A stretch of DNA of 64,000 nucleotides from Halorussus gelatinilyticus. Lineage in GTDB: Archaea; Halobacteriota; Halobacteria; Halobacteriales; Haladaptataceae. Shown in pieces: positions 16,796-25,422 of the stretch. The stretch lies in NCBI RefSeq assembly GCF_023238445.1, contig NZ_CP096658.1, forward strand, positions 1,736,001 to 1,800,000, given 5' to 3'. The notes below the pieces were generated by a model. That model ran no database searches and was not told the DNA's origin. It saw nothing but the letters and a program-made list of their open reading frames with translations. Both the position numbers and the translations under genes were made by a program. Position 1 is the first letter of the stretch. The number at the start of each line of letters is the position of its first letter.

Positions 16796-18760
16796 TCAGT
16801 CGTCCGCGTCGGTCTCGACGCTGGCGGTCCGCTTGGCCGCGCGCTCGATGAACTCTTCGGGTAGTTCGTCTATCTCGCCGGCCTGCACGCCCCAGAGGTG
16901 GGCGTAGAGTCCGTCCTCGTCCAGCAGTTCGTCGTGGCTTCCGCGCTCGACTATCGCACCGTCTTCGAGGACGACGATTTTGTCGGCGTCCTTGATGGTC
17001 GAGAGCCGGTGGGCGATGGCGAACGTGGTCCGGTCCTCGGTGAGTTCGTCCAGACTCCGCTGGATGAGCATCTCGGTCTCGGTGTCCACGTCGCTGGTCG
17101 CCTCGTCCAGCACGAGGATTTCGGGGTCTTTCAGCACCGCGCGGGCGATGGAGATGCGCTGGCGCTGGCCGCCCGAGAGTTTCACGCCGCGCTCGCCGAC
17201 CTCGGTGTCGTAGCCCTCCGGCAGGTTCTGAATGAACTCGTGGGCCTCCGCGGCCTTCGCGGCCTCCACGATGTCGTCGTCGTCCACGTCGAAGGTGCCG
17301 TAGGCGATGTTCTCCTTGACCGTGCCGTAGAACATGAACGTGTCCTGGCTGACGTAGCCGATGGCCTGCCGGAGACTCGGCAGGCTCACGTCGCGGAGGT
17401 CGGTGCCGTCGATGCGGATGGCGCCCTCGTCCACGTCGTACATCCGGAGCAGGAGCTTCAGGACCGTGGACTTGCCCGCGCCGGTGGGACCGACGAGTGC
17501 GAGGGTGTCGCCGCCGCCCACGTCGAAGGAGATGTCGTTCACGATGGTCTCCTCCTCGTCGTAGCCGAAGGTCACGTCCTCGTAGACGACTTCGCCGTCC
17601 TCGACGACGAGGTCGTCGGCGTCGGGTTCCTCCCGGATGCGACTCGGTTCGTCCATCAGTCCGAAGATTCGGGAACTCGACGCGTACGCGCGTTGGTACA
17701 TATTAATGATGGAGCCGAACTGCGCCATCGGCCAGATGAACCGCTGGGTGAACAGGATGAACGTGACGAACTCGCCGGGTCGGAGGGTTCCGGTGAAGAA
17801 CCACGGCCCCTCGCCGTTGAACACCCAGAGACCGCCGACGACGAAAGTGAGCGCGAATCCGAGTCCGGAGAGAATCTGGAGCGAGGGGAAGAACTTGATT
17901 CGGGTGACGATAGCGCCCCAGTTCGAGTCGAAGTACTCGTTGGACACGTCCTCGACTCGGTCGGACTCGTAGCTCTCAGTGTTGCTCGTCTTGATGACCT
18001 GAATCCCGCCGAGGTTGTTCTCCAGTCGGGAGTTGACGTTGCCGACCGCCGTCCGAACGTCGGCGTACTTCGGCTGAATGATCTGGATGAACTTGTAGGT
18101 GAAGATGGCGATGAGCGGCACCGGCACCATCGCCACGAGTGCCAACTGCCAGTTGATGGCGAAGAGGAAGGCCGCGATGGCCAGAACCATCACGCCCAGT
18201 CGGAACGCCGAGTTCATCCCGTCGTTGAGGAACCGCTCGAGTCGGTTCACGTCGTTCGACAGGATGGACATCATCTCGCCGGTCTGCTTGTCGGCGAAGA
18301 AGTCCATGTTCAGCCGCTGCATCTTGTCGTACGTGTCGGTCCGGATGTTGTGCTGGATGTTCTGGGCGAAGGAGTTCCAGCCCCAGTTTCGCGCCCAGTG
18401 GAACGCCGCGCCGACGCCGAACGCGGCCGCGACGACGCCGACCGAGAACCAGAACTGGCCGGTCCGTCCTGCCGGTGTGATGGCTGCGACCAATCCGCTC
18501 GATACGAACGGGAGTTGGCCCGCCAGCGCATCCGCGTACGGTATCTGGTTCGACTGCTGGCCGATTAGGGAGTCGATGGCGACACCGAGGATGACCGGCG
18601 GCAGGAGGTTCAACACCCGCGCGAAGACGCTCGCCACGACGCCCGTGACGAACGCGAACGTGTTCTCGGACCCGTATTCGAGGAACAGCCGTTTCATCGG
18701 GTTCTCGGCCTGCTCCCGTTGTTCCTCGAACGGGTCGTCTTCCTCGTCAGTGAGACTCAT
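16796..18760 (-). CDS. ABC-type exporter, fused permease and ATPase
   Basis: A 654-residue half-transporter of the MsbA/multidrug-exporter type. The start at 18760 (MSLTDEEDDPFEEQ) gives an acidic cytoplasmic leader. Six membrane helices span about residues 35-330. The nucleotide-binding domain has Walker A GPTGAGKS, the signature LSGGQRQR, Walker B ILVLDEATSDVD and the H-loop AHRLSTI. It would work as a homodimer pumping a lipid, peptide or drug outward. The substrate cannot be named. The gene stands alone. Confidence 0.9.
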   Translation of the reverse strand: MSLTDEEDDPFEEQREQAENPMKRLFLEYGSENTFAFVTGVVASVFARVLNLLPPVILGVAIDSLIGQQSNQIPYADALAGQLPFVSSGLVAAITPAGRTGQFWFSVGVVAAAFGVGAAFHWARNWGWNSFAQNIQHNIRTDTYDKMQRLNMDFFADKQTGEMMSILSNDVNRLERFLNDGMNSAFRLGVMVLAIAAFLFAINWQLALVAMVPVPLIAIFTYKFIQIIQPKYADVRTAVGNVNSRLENNLGGIQVIKTSNTESYESDRVEDVSNEYFDSNWGAIVTRIKFFPSLQILSGLGFALTFVVGGLWVFNGEGPWFFTGTLRPGEFVTFILFTQRFIWPMAQFGSIINMYQRAYASSSRIFGLMDEPSRIREEPDADDLVVEDGEVVYEDVTFGYDEEETIVNDISFDVGGGDTLALVGPTGAGKSTVLKLLLRMYDVDEGAIRIDGTDLRDVSLPSLRQAIGYVSQDTFMFYGTVKENIAYGTFDVDDDDIVEAAKAAEAHEFIQNLPEGYDTEVGERGVKLSGGQRQRISIARAVLKDPEILVLDEATSDVDTETEMLIQRSLDELTEDRTTFAIAHRLSTIKDADKIVVLEDGAIVERGSHDELLDEDGLYAHLWGVQAGEIDELPEEFIERAAKRTASVETDADD

Positions 18761-18917
18761 TATCATCCAGAAATGGTTCGGCTCTTGAAAAGGTTTCCTT
18801 CGAATCGAAACATCGGCGTCGGGCGGGGAACTCGCTCATCGGACTTCGAAGTGAAGCAGAGCGTGAACTTATGAATAGCGATAGTGTGTGAACTGTTGGC
18901 GAAAACGGTCGGTCGCG

Positions 18918-19187
18918 CTACAGCGACTGCGACTCGACCTCGGGGTCCACGTCGGCCTCGGCCAAGTCCTGCCGGATGCGTTCGCGCAGGGGGTCCGGCA
19001 CCGTGTCGCGGCCGACCGGGACAGCGGTCTCGCCGTCGCCTTTCACCTTCCAGTAGAGGACGCACTCGCTCGGCGCGTAGAACTCGATGCTGTAGTAGTC
19101 GTTCCCGCCCTGATAGTGGACTCGCGCCGCGAACCCCTCGGCCTGCCAACCGTTCTGCTCGGCGAGTGCCTCGACTCGTTCGTCCAT
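18918..19187 (-). CDS. Conserved haloarchaeal protein (DUF7538-like)
   Basis: An 89-residue protein starting MDERVEALAEQNGWQAEGFA. The middle is rich in aromatic residues (VHYQGGNDYYSIEFYAPSEC), and VLYWKVKGDGETAVPVGRDT is highly conserved among haloarchaea as I recall it. There is no membrane segment and no catalytic motif. The function is unknown. It lies alone between the exporter and tRNA-Val. Confidence 0.7.
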   Translation of the reverse strand: MDERVEALAEQNGWQAEGFAARVHYQGGNDYYSIEFYAPSECVLYWKVKGDGETAVPVGRDTVPDPLRERIRQDLAEADVDPEVESQSL

Positions 19188-19278
19188 ACCGGGGCGTAGT
19201 CGGGCGGCGTGGTAGTGGTTACGGAACTCGGGCGAGAAGGTAACAGTTATTTCCGGCGAGCGATTTGTGACCGGTAGC

Positions 19279-19352
19279 GGGTCTGTGGTCTAGTTGGTCA
19301 TGACGCGGCCTTTACAAGGCTGAGGTCGGCGGTTCGAACCCGCCCGGACCCA
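19279..19352 (+). tRNA. tRNA-Val, anticodon UAC
   Basis: The 74-base cloverleaf has acceptor strand GGGTCTG pairing with CGGACCC (one G-T pair) plus discriminator A. The D-arm contains TAGTTGGTCA. The anticodon loop TTTACAA is closed by a five-pair stem, giving anticodon TAC. The T-loop is GGTTCGAACC. CCA is not encoded, as is usual in haloarchaea. Confidence 0.95.
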
Positions 19353-19687
19353 CTCTCAGTTCTCGCGGCGCGACACGACGAGCGAAGCGAGGAGTCTGCG
19401 CCGCGTGTCTGCTGTTCGGCAGGGTGGGTCGAACCCTGCAAGACGCACGCCCGCGCAACGACGTGAGCAGGAACGTCTTGCTCCGGTTCGAACCCGCCCG
19501 GACTCACTTCGACGTATCGCGGAACGTTCTCGATTCGTCCAGTCTCGCCGAGCAGTCTCTCGACGACTGAACCCGTACGGTCTTCCCGACTCGCTCCCTC
19601 TCGTGACTGCGAGACCGTCGAATCGCTCTCTCGGGACGAAAAGTCACAAAGGATTTATCGTCCGTATTCGAACGGCACTCGTCTCAG
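19353..19687 (+). other. tRNA-Val trailer with tRNA-like fragments
   Basis: This 335-base gap contains no gene. It has an inverted repeat (GACACG near 19372 and CGTGTC near 19406), a TCGAACCCTGCAAG segment near 19427 that also occurs behind tRNA-Phe, and a second copy of the tRNA-Val 3' end at about 19484-19507. Confidence 0.6.
19484..19507 (+). repeat. Duplicated 3' end of tRNA-Val (possible attachment-site remnant)
   Basis: CGGTTCGAACCCGCCCGGAC is identical to the T-arm and 3' acceptor strand of the tRNA-Val gene 150 bases upstream, and is followed by TCACT versus CCACT. Such 3'-end copies are what integrases of tRNA-targeting elements leave behind. No integrase gene is seen nearby. Confidence 0.55.
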
Positions 19688-20413
19688 ATGGTCTCCCGCA
19701 CGCGCCGCCACCTCCTCCACGTAGCGACAGCAGTTGCTGGTGGACTGGCCGGATGTAGCCAGTTCACCGGGAGCGAAGCCTCCTCGACGCGCTCGATTTC
19801 GAGCGAGGGGTCGGCCGTTCCCGAGTCCGACGCCCTGACCGATCCACCGATGGTCCGCCGACGGGCCGCCGAGCCGCCGATTCGCCTCGGAGACCCCGAC
19901 CGCGAGACCACCGAGTCACCGCGACGGGAGGCGTTTTCCTCGCTCGACGAGTACGAGGTCATCGACGCACGGTCTACCGCCGACCGACTCGGGGTCGCCG
20001 ACGGTATCGACGGCGACGCGGTTTCCTCGTTCGTCGACGCGACGAACTTCGACAGCGAGACGCTCTACTTGGAGACGAGACCGGTCGAAGAGTGCTTCCG
20101 ACTGCGCCTCTGCTGGATATCGTGGCAGTCAGGCAAAATCGAGACCGACTACGTGCGGCCGCTTCGCCCCTACGACGAGCGGTGTAGCGCCGACGAAACG
20201 GTCTTCGAATCGCGGCTGATTCGTCTCCCCGTCGCCCTCGACGCGGATTCGGTCAACTCCTACGGGTCGAGCATCAGCGGGAGCAGTCACTGCCGCGGCG
20301 GCGGTGCCGTCCGTGCCGAGATGGCTGGCGGAAGCGACGACGAAACGACGACAGCCGATACGACGATAGTAGACACGACGACAGCCGGACCGACCGAGGA
20401 GAGCGACCGATGA
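19688..20413 (+). CDS. Tat-exported lipoprotein, function unknown
   Basis: A 241-residue protein with a twin-Arg lipoprotein signal (TRRHLLHVATAVAGGLAGCS, lipobox Cys at about 23), so it is expected to be lipid-anchored on the outside of the membrane. A Ser/Glu-rich linker follows. The central part (YEVIDARSTADRLGV ... LYLETRPVEECFRLRLCWISWQSG) has a folded look with three further cysteines and another near the C terminus. The end is a Thr/Asp-rich tail. Its stop overlaps the next start (ATGA), so the two lipoproteins are probably translated together. Confidence 0.7.
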   Translation: MVSRTRRHLLHVATAVAGGLAGCSQFTGSEASSTRSISSEGSAVPESDALTDPPMVRRRAAEPPIRLGDPDRETTESPRREAFSSLDEYEVIDARSTADRLGVADGIDGDAVSSFVDATNFDSETLYLETRPVEECFRLRLCWISWQSGKIETDYVRPLRPYDERCSADETVFESRLIRLPVALDADSVNSYGSSISGSSHCRGGGAVRAEMAGGSDDETTTADTTIVDTTTAGPTEESDR

Positions 20414-21699
20414 GGGGAGACGCCACCGGAACGCGGCGGGGCTTTCTGGCGGCCGCCGGTGTGGCGCTGTTCGCGGGCTGTAGCGAGTTCGGCCCGCTCG
20501 GCGACGATTCCAGCGATTCCGTCCTCAGCCATGAGTTGCCCGACGTCACCGACGACGGCGAATCCGAACCGGTCGTCGCCGAAGCGATTCCCGTCACTAT
20601 CGAGCGGTCGAAACTGGACGAAGCGACGCGGCGCGTGACGGCGCTACTGGAGACGCTCCCGATGCCGTTCGGTCCCGAAAGCGTCCCGAACGGCCACATC
20701 AGACGCCGACTGCTGGACGCCGCCAGCGACGCGACGGCACGCGTCGAGGACGCCCGAACGGCCCAGACGCGGTTTTCGGCGCTTCGGTCGCTCCGCGAGG
20801 CGCGCACCAGCGCCCGGTACGCATCGGCCGGGTGGGGATTCGTCGAGCGCGACCTGACGCAGGGCGACTTGGCGGCCGAGCATCGGCGAGCACTCGACGA
20901 GGCCCGCGAGCTTCGAGCGAACCACGAGTATCTCGGGGCGGACCCGGTCCGCGCGGCGCTCGTCCACGCGCACGTCGAGCGCAACCTCGACCGGGTTCTC
21001 GACGCTCGCACGCCGTCCGGCCGCGTCGAGGACGGCTCCCTGCTGGCGGTCGCCGAGTGGGGTGAACACGCCGAGCAGGCGACCGCGTTCGTCGCCGACA
21101 GCCGGTATCTGTACGGTCAGTTCACGGCCTCGCTTCCGTCCGACGCCGGGACCGTCGAGGAGCGACTCGCGACCGCGGCCGAACGTCTCGCGCGCGACCT
21201 CCGGAGCCGTCGAAAGGACCTCCCCCCAGAACCGACCGAGAACGACCGCGACATCGCGTGGTGGCTCCGGTATCGACTCCGCGACGCCGCGGCGTCGAGT
21301 GCAGACCCGGTCGCCGACGCGACCGGTCCCGCCGGTGCGGTGTTGGCCGCGACTCGAGGACTCACCGATTTCCTCGCGTACGACCGCGTTCGCGACCGAA
21401 CCGAGGGCGGCGAGCGGTTCGGGGTTCGGAGCGCGGCGGAGGTTCGGACGGTGCGCTCGCAGGCCGTCGAAGCGATTCGGACGGCGCTCGAAGGGAGTCC
21501 GCGACCGGAACTCGTCCGCCCGGTCCTCGCAGATGCGGCGAGTCGAGTCGCCTTCGCCGACGAAGCACTCGCTCGGTATCGGGGCGAGGTACGACTCGCG
21601 CGACTCGACGACCCGCTACGTCGATACTACGCCGCGACCGCCCGCGCTCGGAGTGCGCCGTCGGCGTGTCGGCGCGTCCTCGACGCGCTCGAAATTTGA
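20410..21699 (+). CDS. Tat-exported lipoprotein, mostly helical, function unknown
   Basis: A 429-residue protein with the signal TRRGFLAAAGVALFAGCSEF (lipobox Cys about residue 24). Beyond a short acidic linker it consists of Ala/Arg/Leu-rich helices over its whole length, without obvious repeats or catalytic motifs. Its start overlaps the stop of the upstream lipoprotein by four bases, so the pair forms one operon and perhaps a surface complex. It converges on the PolB2 gene with 11 bases between the stops. Confidence 0.68.
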   Translation: MRGDATGTRRGFLAAAGVALFAGCSEFGPLGDDSSDSVLSHELPDVTDDGESEPVVAEAIPVTIERSKLDEATRRVTALLETLPMPFGPESVPNGHIRRRLLDAASDATARVEDARTAQTRFSALRSLREARTSARYASAGWGFVERDLTQGDLAAEHRRALDEARELRANHEYLGADPVRAALVHAHVERNLDRVLDARTPSGRVEDGSLLAVAEWGEHAEQATAFVADSRYLYGQFTASLPSDAGTVEERLATAAERLARDLRSRRKDLPPEPTENDRDIAWWLRYRLRDAAASSADPVADATGPAGAVLAATRGLTDFLAYDRVRDRTEGGERFGVRSAAEVRTVRSQAVEAIRTALEGSPRPELVRPVLADAASRVAFADEALARYRGEVRLARLDDPLRRYYAATARARSAPSACRRVLDALEI

Positions 21700-21710
21700 A
21701 GACTGCGAAC

Positions 21711-23810
21711 CTAATACCGATTCAGATTCGCGTCCTCCCTCTCCGCCAGATACCCGCGAATCTCGCGCTCGCGCCATCCGAGCGGCGACAGAACGCTCTC
21801 GGCCGCGCAAATCACCTGCTCGGCGTAGTACTCCGCGTCGTACCCCTCGGCCTCACCGACGAGCGCCACTCGGCCCCGAGAGGATTTCGCGTCGTCCGCG
21901 ACGACGTACTCGACCGACTGCCCCGGCCGCACGTCGCGGCCCTCGTCGGCGGCCGATTTCAGCGCCGCGACCGTCCGCGTCGAGTGTCGGTACTCCTCGA
22001 CGTGCTTCGAGACCCGAGACGTGACCGCCAAGTCCTTCGGGTCCACGTCACCGTCTCGAAGCCGACGAACCGCCGCTCCTACACGGTCACAGACCGTCTC
22101 GGGCGACCGATGCTCGTCGTAGACCGCTATCAGCTCCCGCTGGACCTCGGCGACGAACGGCGACGTACTCCGCTGGCGACACTCGATACCCCGGAACTTG
22201 AACTCGTCTTCGTCCGCCACCGACCCGAAGTACTTCGTCAGTGCCCCGGCCTCGCTATCGCGTAACGGCACGAACGCCACCCAGTCGTACTCGGCTTCGT
22301 ACTCTAGCCGAATTCCTGCCTCGGCGGTAATCTCCTCGGCGAGCGCGTCCAGCGACTTCTGCTCGACGCCCTCCCGAGGAGTAACCCAGATGCTGTCCAC
22401 GATGCCGTGGACGACCCGCCACTCGCCGTCCTCAAGCCGCTCTTTGGTGTCGAGCAGAATTTCGCGGGCGAACGCGTTTATCGTCTCGTGGCACTCGATA
22501 CGCCCGAACTTCGCGTTCGAGAAGCCTTGATAGCCGAAGCACGAGACGAGAATCCACTTGATAGCGTCCGACCGACCTTCGAGTTCGGCAAGTCGCTCCT
22601 CGTCGTCGGTCTCTCGAATCTCGGCCTTGATGTCGTCGCGAGCATTGATGAGTGGCTGTAGTACGTCCGGCAGGTACCCGCGCTTGTCGCAGATGCAGTA
22701 CCCAAGCCCCGGTACGTCCTCGCGTTCGCTGTGACAGTTACACCGAACCTTCTCGGGCGAGACGTTGTACTCGCAGATGATGTTCGGGTAGAGCGACGAG
22801 AAGTCGAGTTCGTGAACGTCGTCGTGAACGTCCACGTTGGGGGAGAACGTGAACCCGCCGCGGTCGGCGTCGTTCAACTGCCGCATCGTCTTGAACTGCT
22901 CGGGCCGCCACGCCTGCCACGGGACCAGTACGTCGCGAGATAGCGCCTCGCGTATCTGAATCGCCGTCAGGACATTCCCGATGGACGCCCACGAGAGTTC
23001 CTGCAACGGCTTTCCAGAGCGTCGCACGAGGTCGATACAGCCCGCGATATTCGTCTCGTCGTAGAAGAACGTGTTCGACCTGTCGATTACCACTCGTCCG
23101 GGCACGTTGTACCGGGCGGGCGAATGTCCGACCCGTCCGTAGCTGGTGTAGGTCGATTCCCGAGCGAGTTGCTGGAAGCCCGGTCGCCGTCCGAGTTGCA
23201 GGTCGTAGCGGAGTCGGTCGGCCAGTGAGTGCAACTCTGCGAGAAGTTTCGCCGAGTCTACGACCAACACGTCCGGGTCCTCGCGGGCGACGATCTCCTC
23301 GACGCGCGGCAACGCACGGTCGGGCGACCGACCTACCCGTTCGCCGCCGACCGACAACGCGGGCACCTCCTCGTCTTCGAATTCGTGCGCTCGCCCTTCG
23401 ATAGCGAGCGTCGAGACCCTCCGCTCGGGCGCTGGCGAACGACCTGTTTCGAGGCAGTAGCGGAATTCTCGCGAGAAATCGACGTTGAAACAGCGGTACT
23501 CGCCGGGGTCGCCCCGCTCGTGAAGCCAGCGGGCGAGTCGTGAGACCTCTTCGACTGTCGTCACATCGACGCGAACCATTGCTTCGGCGTCGTGGCGGAA
23601 GCCCGGCCGCCACTCCTCGACGCTCGTCCGGGCGACCGTGAGGAACTGGTCGAGCGTCGCCTGCGCGTCCGCGAGCGACTGCTCGTCGCCCTCGCCGCGG
23701 CCGACGTAGAACGTCGGCGTGTAATCCTGCACGCGCTCGCTCGTCGCGCCCTCCTCGGTCAGCGTCCACTCGACCACTTCGCCGTCGAAGAAGTCGATTT
23801 TGTAGGCCAT
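21711..23810 (-). CDS. polB2: Family B DNA polymerase, PolB2 type, with altered motif C
   Basis: A 699-residue polymerase. Motif A is LDFSSLYPNI (Asp336), and motif B lies in KWILVSCFGYQGF (418-430). Motif C is GIVDSIW (469-475), keeping only one Asp (472) where replicative enzymes have YGDTDS. The exonuclease region is degenerate: the first exo motif is replaced by STLAIEG. Four cysteines (357, 359, 372, 374) between motifs A and B could bind a metal. These traits match archaeal PolB2, long considered inactive but shown in Sulfolobales to support damage-induced mutagenic synthesis. It ends a three-gene operon with a RecA-fold protein and a small helical protein. Confidence 0.85.
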   Translation of the reverse strand: MAYKIDFFDGEVVEWTLTEEGATSERVQDYTPTFYVGRGEGDEQSLADAQATLDQFLTVARTSVEEWRPGFRHDAEAMVRVDVTTVEEVSRLARWLHERGDPGEYRCFNVDFSREFRYCLETGRSPAPERRVSTLAIEGRAHEFEDEEVPALSVGGERVGRSPDRALPRVEEIVAREDPDVLVVDSAKLLAELHSLADRLRYDLQLGRRPGFQQLARESTYTSYGRVGHSPARYNVPGRVVIDRSNTFFYDETNIAGCIDLVRRSGKPLQELSWASIGNVLTAIQIREALSRDVLVPWQAWRPEQFKTMRQLNDADRGGFTFSPNVDVHDDVHELDFSSLYPNIICEYNVSPEKVRCNCHSEREDVPGLGYCICDKRGYLPDVLQPLINARDDIKAEIRETDDEERLAELEGRSDAIKWILVSCFGYQGFSNAKFGRIECHETINAFAREILLDTKERLEDGEWRVVHGIVDSIWVTPREGVEQKSLDALAEEITAEAGIRLEYEAEYDWVAFVPLRDSEAGALTKYFGSVADEDEFKFRGIECRQRSTSPFVAEVQRELIAVYDEHRSPETVCDRVGAAVRRLRDGDVDPKDLAVTSRVSKHVEEYRHSTRTVAALKSAADEGRDVRPGQSVEYVVADDAKSSRGRVALVGEAEGYDAEYYAEQVICAAESVLSPLGWREREIRGYLAEREDANLNRY

Positions 23811-23814
23811 CTGT

Positions 23815-24099
23815 CTACGACGCCGCGTCGTCTGCCTCGGTCGCCTCGGAGCGTCCGCCCTCGAGTTCTGCTTCGAGGTCCTCGATACGCTTCTCCTGGG
23901 CGAGGAGCATCGAGAAGAGGACGACGACCATCGGGTTCTGGTGGTTCAAGTAGCCGCCCGCGTCGGCGTGCTGGCGGGCGTCCTCCCAGAGGCGGTCGAA
24001 GCGGTCTTGGTCCGGACGGCGGAGTGCCCGGCGGTAGTCCTGCCAGTCGTCTTCGAGCGACGTGAGTAGGTCGCGGAACGTCGGGTTAGTACGCCCCAT
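23815..24099 (-). CDS. Small helical protein of the PolB2 operon
   Basis: A 94-residue protein started at 24099 (MGRTNPTFRDLLTSLEDDWQ). It has two helical parts: a charged N-terminal half with DRFDRLWEDARQHADAGGYL, and a C-terminal coiled-coil-like MLLAQEKRIEDLEAELEGG. It overlaps the end of the RecA-fold gene by 14 bases and stops four bases before polB2, so translational coupling across all three is likely. I recognise no characterised family. The position suggests an adaptor between the other two products. Confidence 0.75.
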   Translation of the reverse strand: MGRTNPTFRDLLTSLEDDWQDYRRALRRPDQDRFDRLWEDARQHADAGGYLNHQNPMVVVLFSMLLAQEKRIEDLEAELEGGRSEATEADDAAS

Positions 24100-24778
24100 G
24101 CGCCACCTCCGGCGTCGTGGTCGTCTCGGCCGCCGACACGCGTGCTTCGAGGACACACCGCCAGAACGAAAGCGTCGTCTGGACCGTGCCGTCCTCCATC
24201 GGGTAGACCAGCGTCTCGAACTCGTCGCCGACGAACCGCGGTCCGAATTTCGTCTGCTCGCAGCGAATCGTCTCGGTGGCGGCCGCGGCGAGCGGGTCTG
24301 AGAACGAATCCTGCTTCGAACGCGTGACGAGAACCGGCACGTCGTACTCGTCGGCGACGCTCGCGACGGTCGCCAGCGCCCGGAGGAATAGCTCGTCGCC
24401 CTCGTCAGCATAGGTCTCGGTGTCGCGGTAGAAGTGGTCGAACGCCGGGCAGACGACGAGTGACGTGTCCTCGTCTACTTGCTCCGGAAGCCTGCGAACG
24501 AGACTGTAGTGCTGGTAGGCGGTGAACCCGCGGGCGACCCGAATCCGGTCGAGCGTCCGCCCGCTCGGTGCGAGTGAGGCCAGCGACTGCGAGACCGCGT
24601 GACCCGCCGCGTCTACCCACACCGCGTTTCCATCGTTCATCAGGAGGTGGTCGAGGACGAGCGAGTGGAGCGGCCCAGTCGCTCGCTCGTCGCCGTCCAC
24701 GTCGAGGAGACGGACGCCCGTCTCTAACTCGGGTAGCTCCGGATCTGCTCTCCCACCGTTTTGACCTCTCGGGTGCAT
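24086..24778 (-). CDS. RecA-superfamily protein of the PolB2 operon, lacking a P-loop
   Basis: A 230-residue protein starting MHPRGQNGGRADPELPEL. The pattern (strand SLVLDHLLM, later TSLVVCPAFDHFYRD, then VPVLVTRSKQD, and an FGPRFVG segment) resembles the RadA/RadC-like paralogues of archaea. The usual Walker A GxxxxGKT is absent; the corresponding loop reads GDERATGPLHS. It may bind DNA or RadA filaments without hydrolysing ATP, as ImuA/SulA-like proteins do in bacterial mutasomes. It is the first gene of the operon, behind a TATA box and a tandem operator. Confidence 0.7.
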   Translation of the reverse strand: MHPRGQNGGRADPELPELETGVRLLDVDGDERATGPLHSLVLDHLLMNDGNAVWVDAAGHAVSQSLASLAPSGRTLDRIRVARGFTAYQHYSLVRRLPEQVDEDTSLVVCPAFDHFYRDTETYADEGDELFLRALATVASVADEYDVPVLVTRSKQDSFSDPLAAAATETIRCEQTKFGPRFVGDEFETLVYPMEDGTVQTTLSFWRCVLEARVSAAETTTTPEVAHGAY

Positions 24779-24802
24779 AGATATGTCTACAGGCGGTATC
24801 CC

Positions 24803-24808
24803 GTTAAG
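24803..24808 (-). promoter_or_regulatory. TATA-like element of the PolB2 operon
   Basis: On the minus strand CTTAAC lies 25-30 bases before the first ATG at 24778. No Shine-Dalgarno precedes the ATG, suggesting a leaderless mRNA. Confidence 0.4.
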
Positions 24809-24821
24809 CGTCGGCGCGCGG

Positions 24822-24841
24822 CTTCCAGAAGTTCCGAGAAC
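24822..24841 (-). promoter_or_regulatory. Tandem 10-bp operator, proximal site of the PolB2 operon
   Basis: On the plus strand the site reads CTTCCAGAAG followed directly by TTCCGAGAAC. The first unit has the palindromic core TTC-CA-GAA; the second is a looser match. It ends 13 bases upstream of the TATA-like element. A matching tandem site stands 11 bases from the TATA element of the Orc-like gene at 29 kb. Confidence 0.55.
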
Positions 24842-24895
24842 GGCGGTCTCCTTGGGAGGAGGCCCACACAGGCTGATAGCTCTAGTGAACGGAGG

Positions 24896-24915
24896 TTTCC
24901 AGAAGTTACCAGAAA
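24896..24915 (-). promoter_or_regulatory. Tandem 10-bp operator, distal site of the PolB2 operon
   Basis: TTTCCAGAAG is followed directly by TTACCAGAAA, flanked by an outer GTTTC/GAAAC inverted repeat. It lies 55 bases upstream of the proximal site. Confidence 0.5.
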
Positions 24916-25043
24916 CGAAAACGGATTCTGACTATCCAGCCACTGCCAGTGGCTGGAGAACACGCTTCGTTATCGAATCTTTCCGCCGAAACTTGACCGT
25001 AGTATTGCTAAATACGTGGTGCGAATTCATCGTGTCGATAGGG

Positions 25044-25275
25044 GGCACTGTCTAGATAAGGGAAACCGATAGACGGTGGGATGATGAATCAGTCGCAGCG
25101 CCCGTGAAATCGGTGTCTAATTGATGATACGATGCACCGCTAAGCCATGAGCAACGTGAATTCGGCGATCTCACCAAACACCTCACGTGAGATTCAGAAA
25201 GCTGCTCCATTCAGCCATGGTCGGAGAAGCGCTGTACCACCCGCCTACTCCAGAATCGCTTAACTAGACAGTGCC
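25044..25275 (+). mobile_element. 232-bp MITE, copy 1 (IS6-like ends)
   Basis: The element begins GGCACTGTCTAGATAAG and ends CTTAACTAGACAGTGCC, a 17-base terminal inverted repeat with one mismatch. It is flanked by a perfect 8-bp direct repeat CGATAGGG (25036-25043 and 25276-25283). It has no coding capacity. Read in reverse it matches the copy at 44763-44994 with one difference that I can find. The ends and the 8-bp duplication fit haloarchaeal IS6-family elements, which would supply the transposase in trans. Confidence 0.88.
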
Positions 25276-25422
25276 CGATAGGGGATAGTGACGGTTTGTA
25301 GTAGCAATCCACCGCGTTGTTGACCACTTTTCTCCAGCGACTACCACTCCAATTAGCAGGTTCACCAACTCAGCTGAACAACTGGTCGAAAAACATACCT
25401 GTTCAGTCGTGTTACTGGAGGT

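Larger units (their letters stand above)
24779..25422 (+). other. 640-bp region with the PolB2 promoter, a MITE and AT-rich sequence
   Basis: No protein-coding gene is supported here. From left to right it holds the PolB2-operon promoter and two operator sites, an AT-richer stretch, the 232-bp MITE with its target duplications, and about 140 bases of low-GC sequence leading to the next gene. A 90-codon frame from 24783 overlaps the operators and runs into the MITE, so I do not accept it. Confidence 0.6.

Noticed and set aside
24783-25055. 90-residue plus-strand frame next to the PolB2 promoter
   Set aside because: It overlaps the operator sites, ends inside the MITE and has no recognisable domain or ribosome-binding site.
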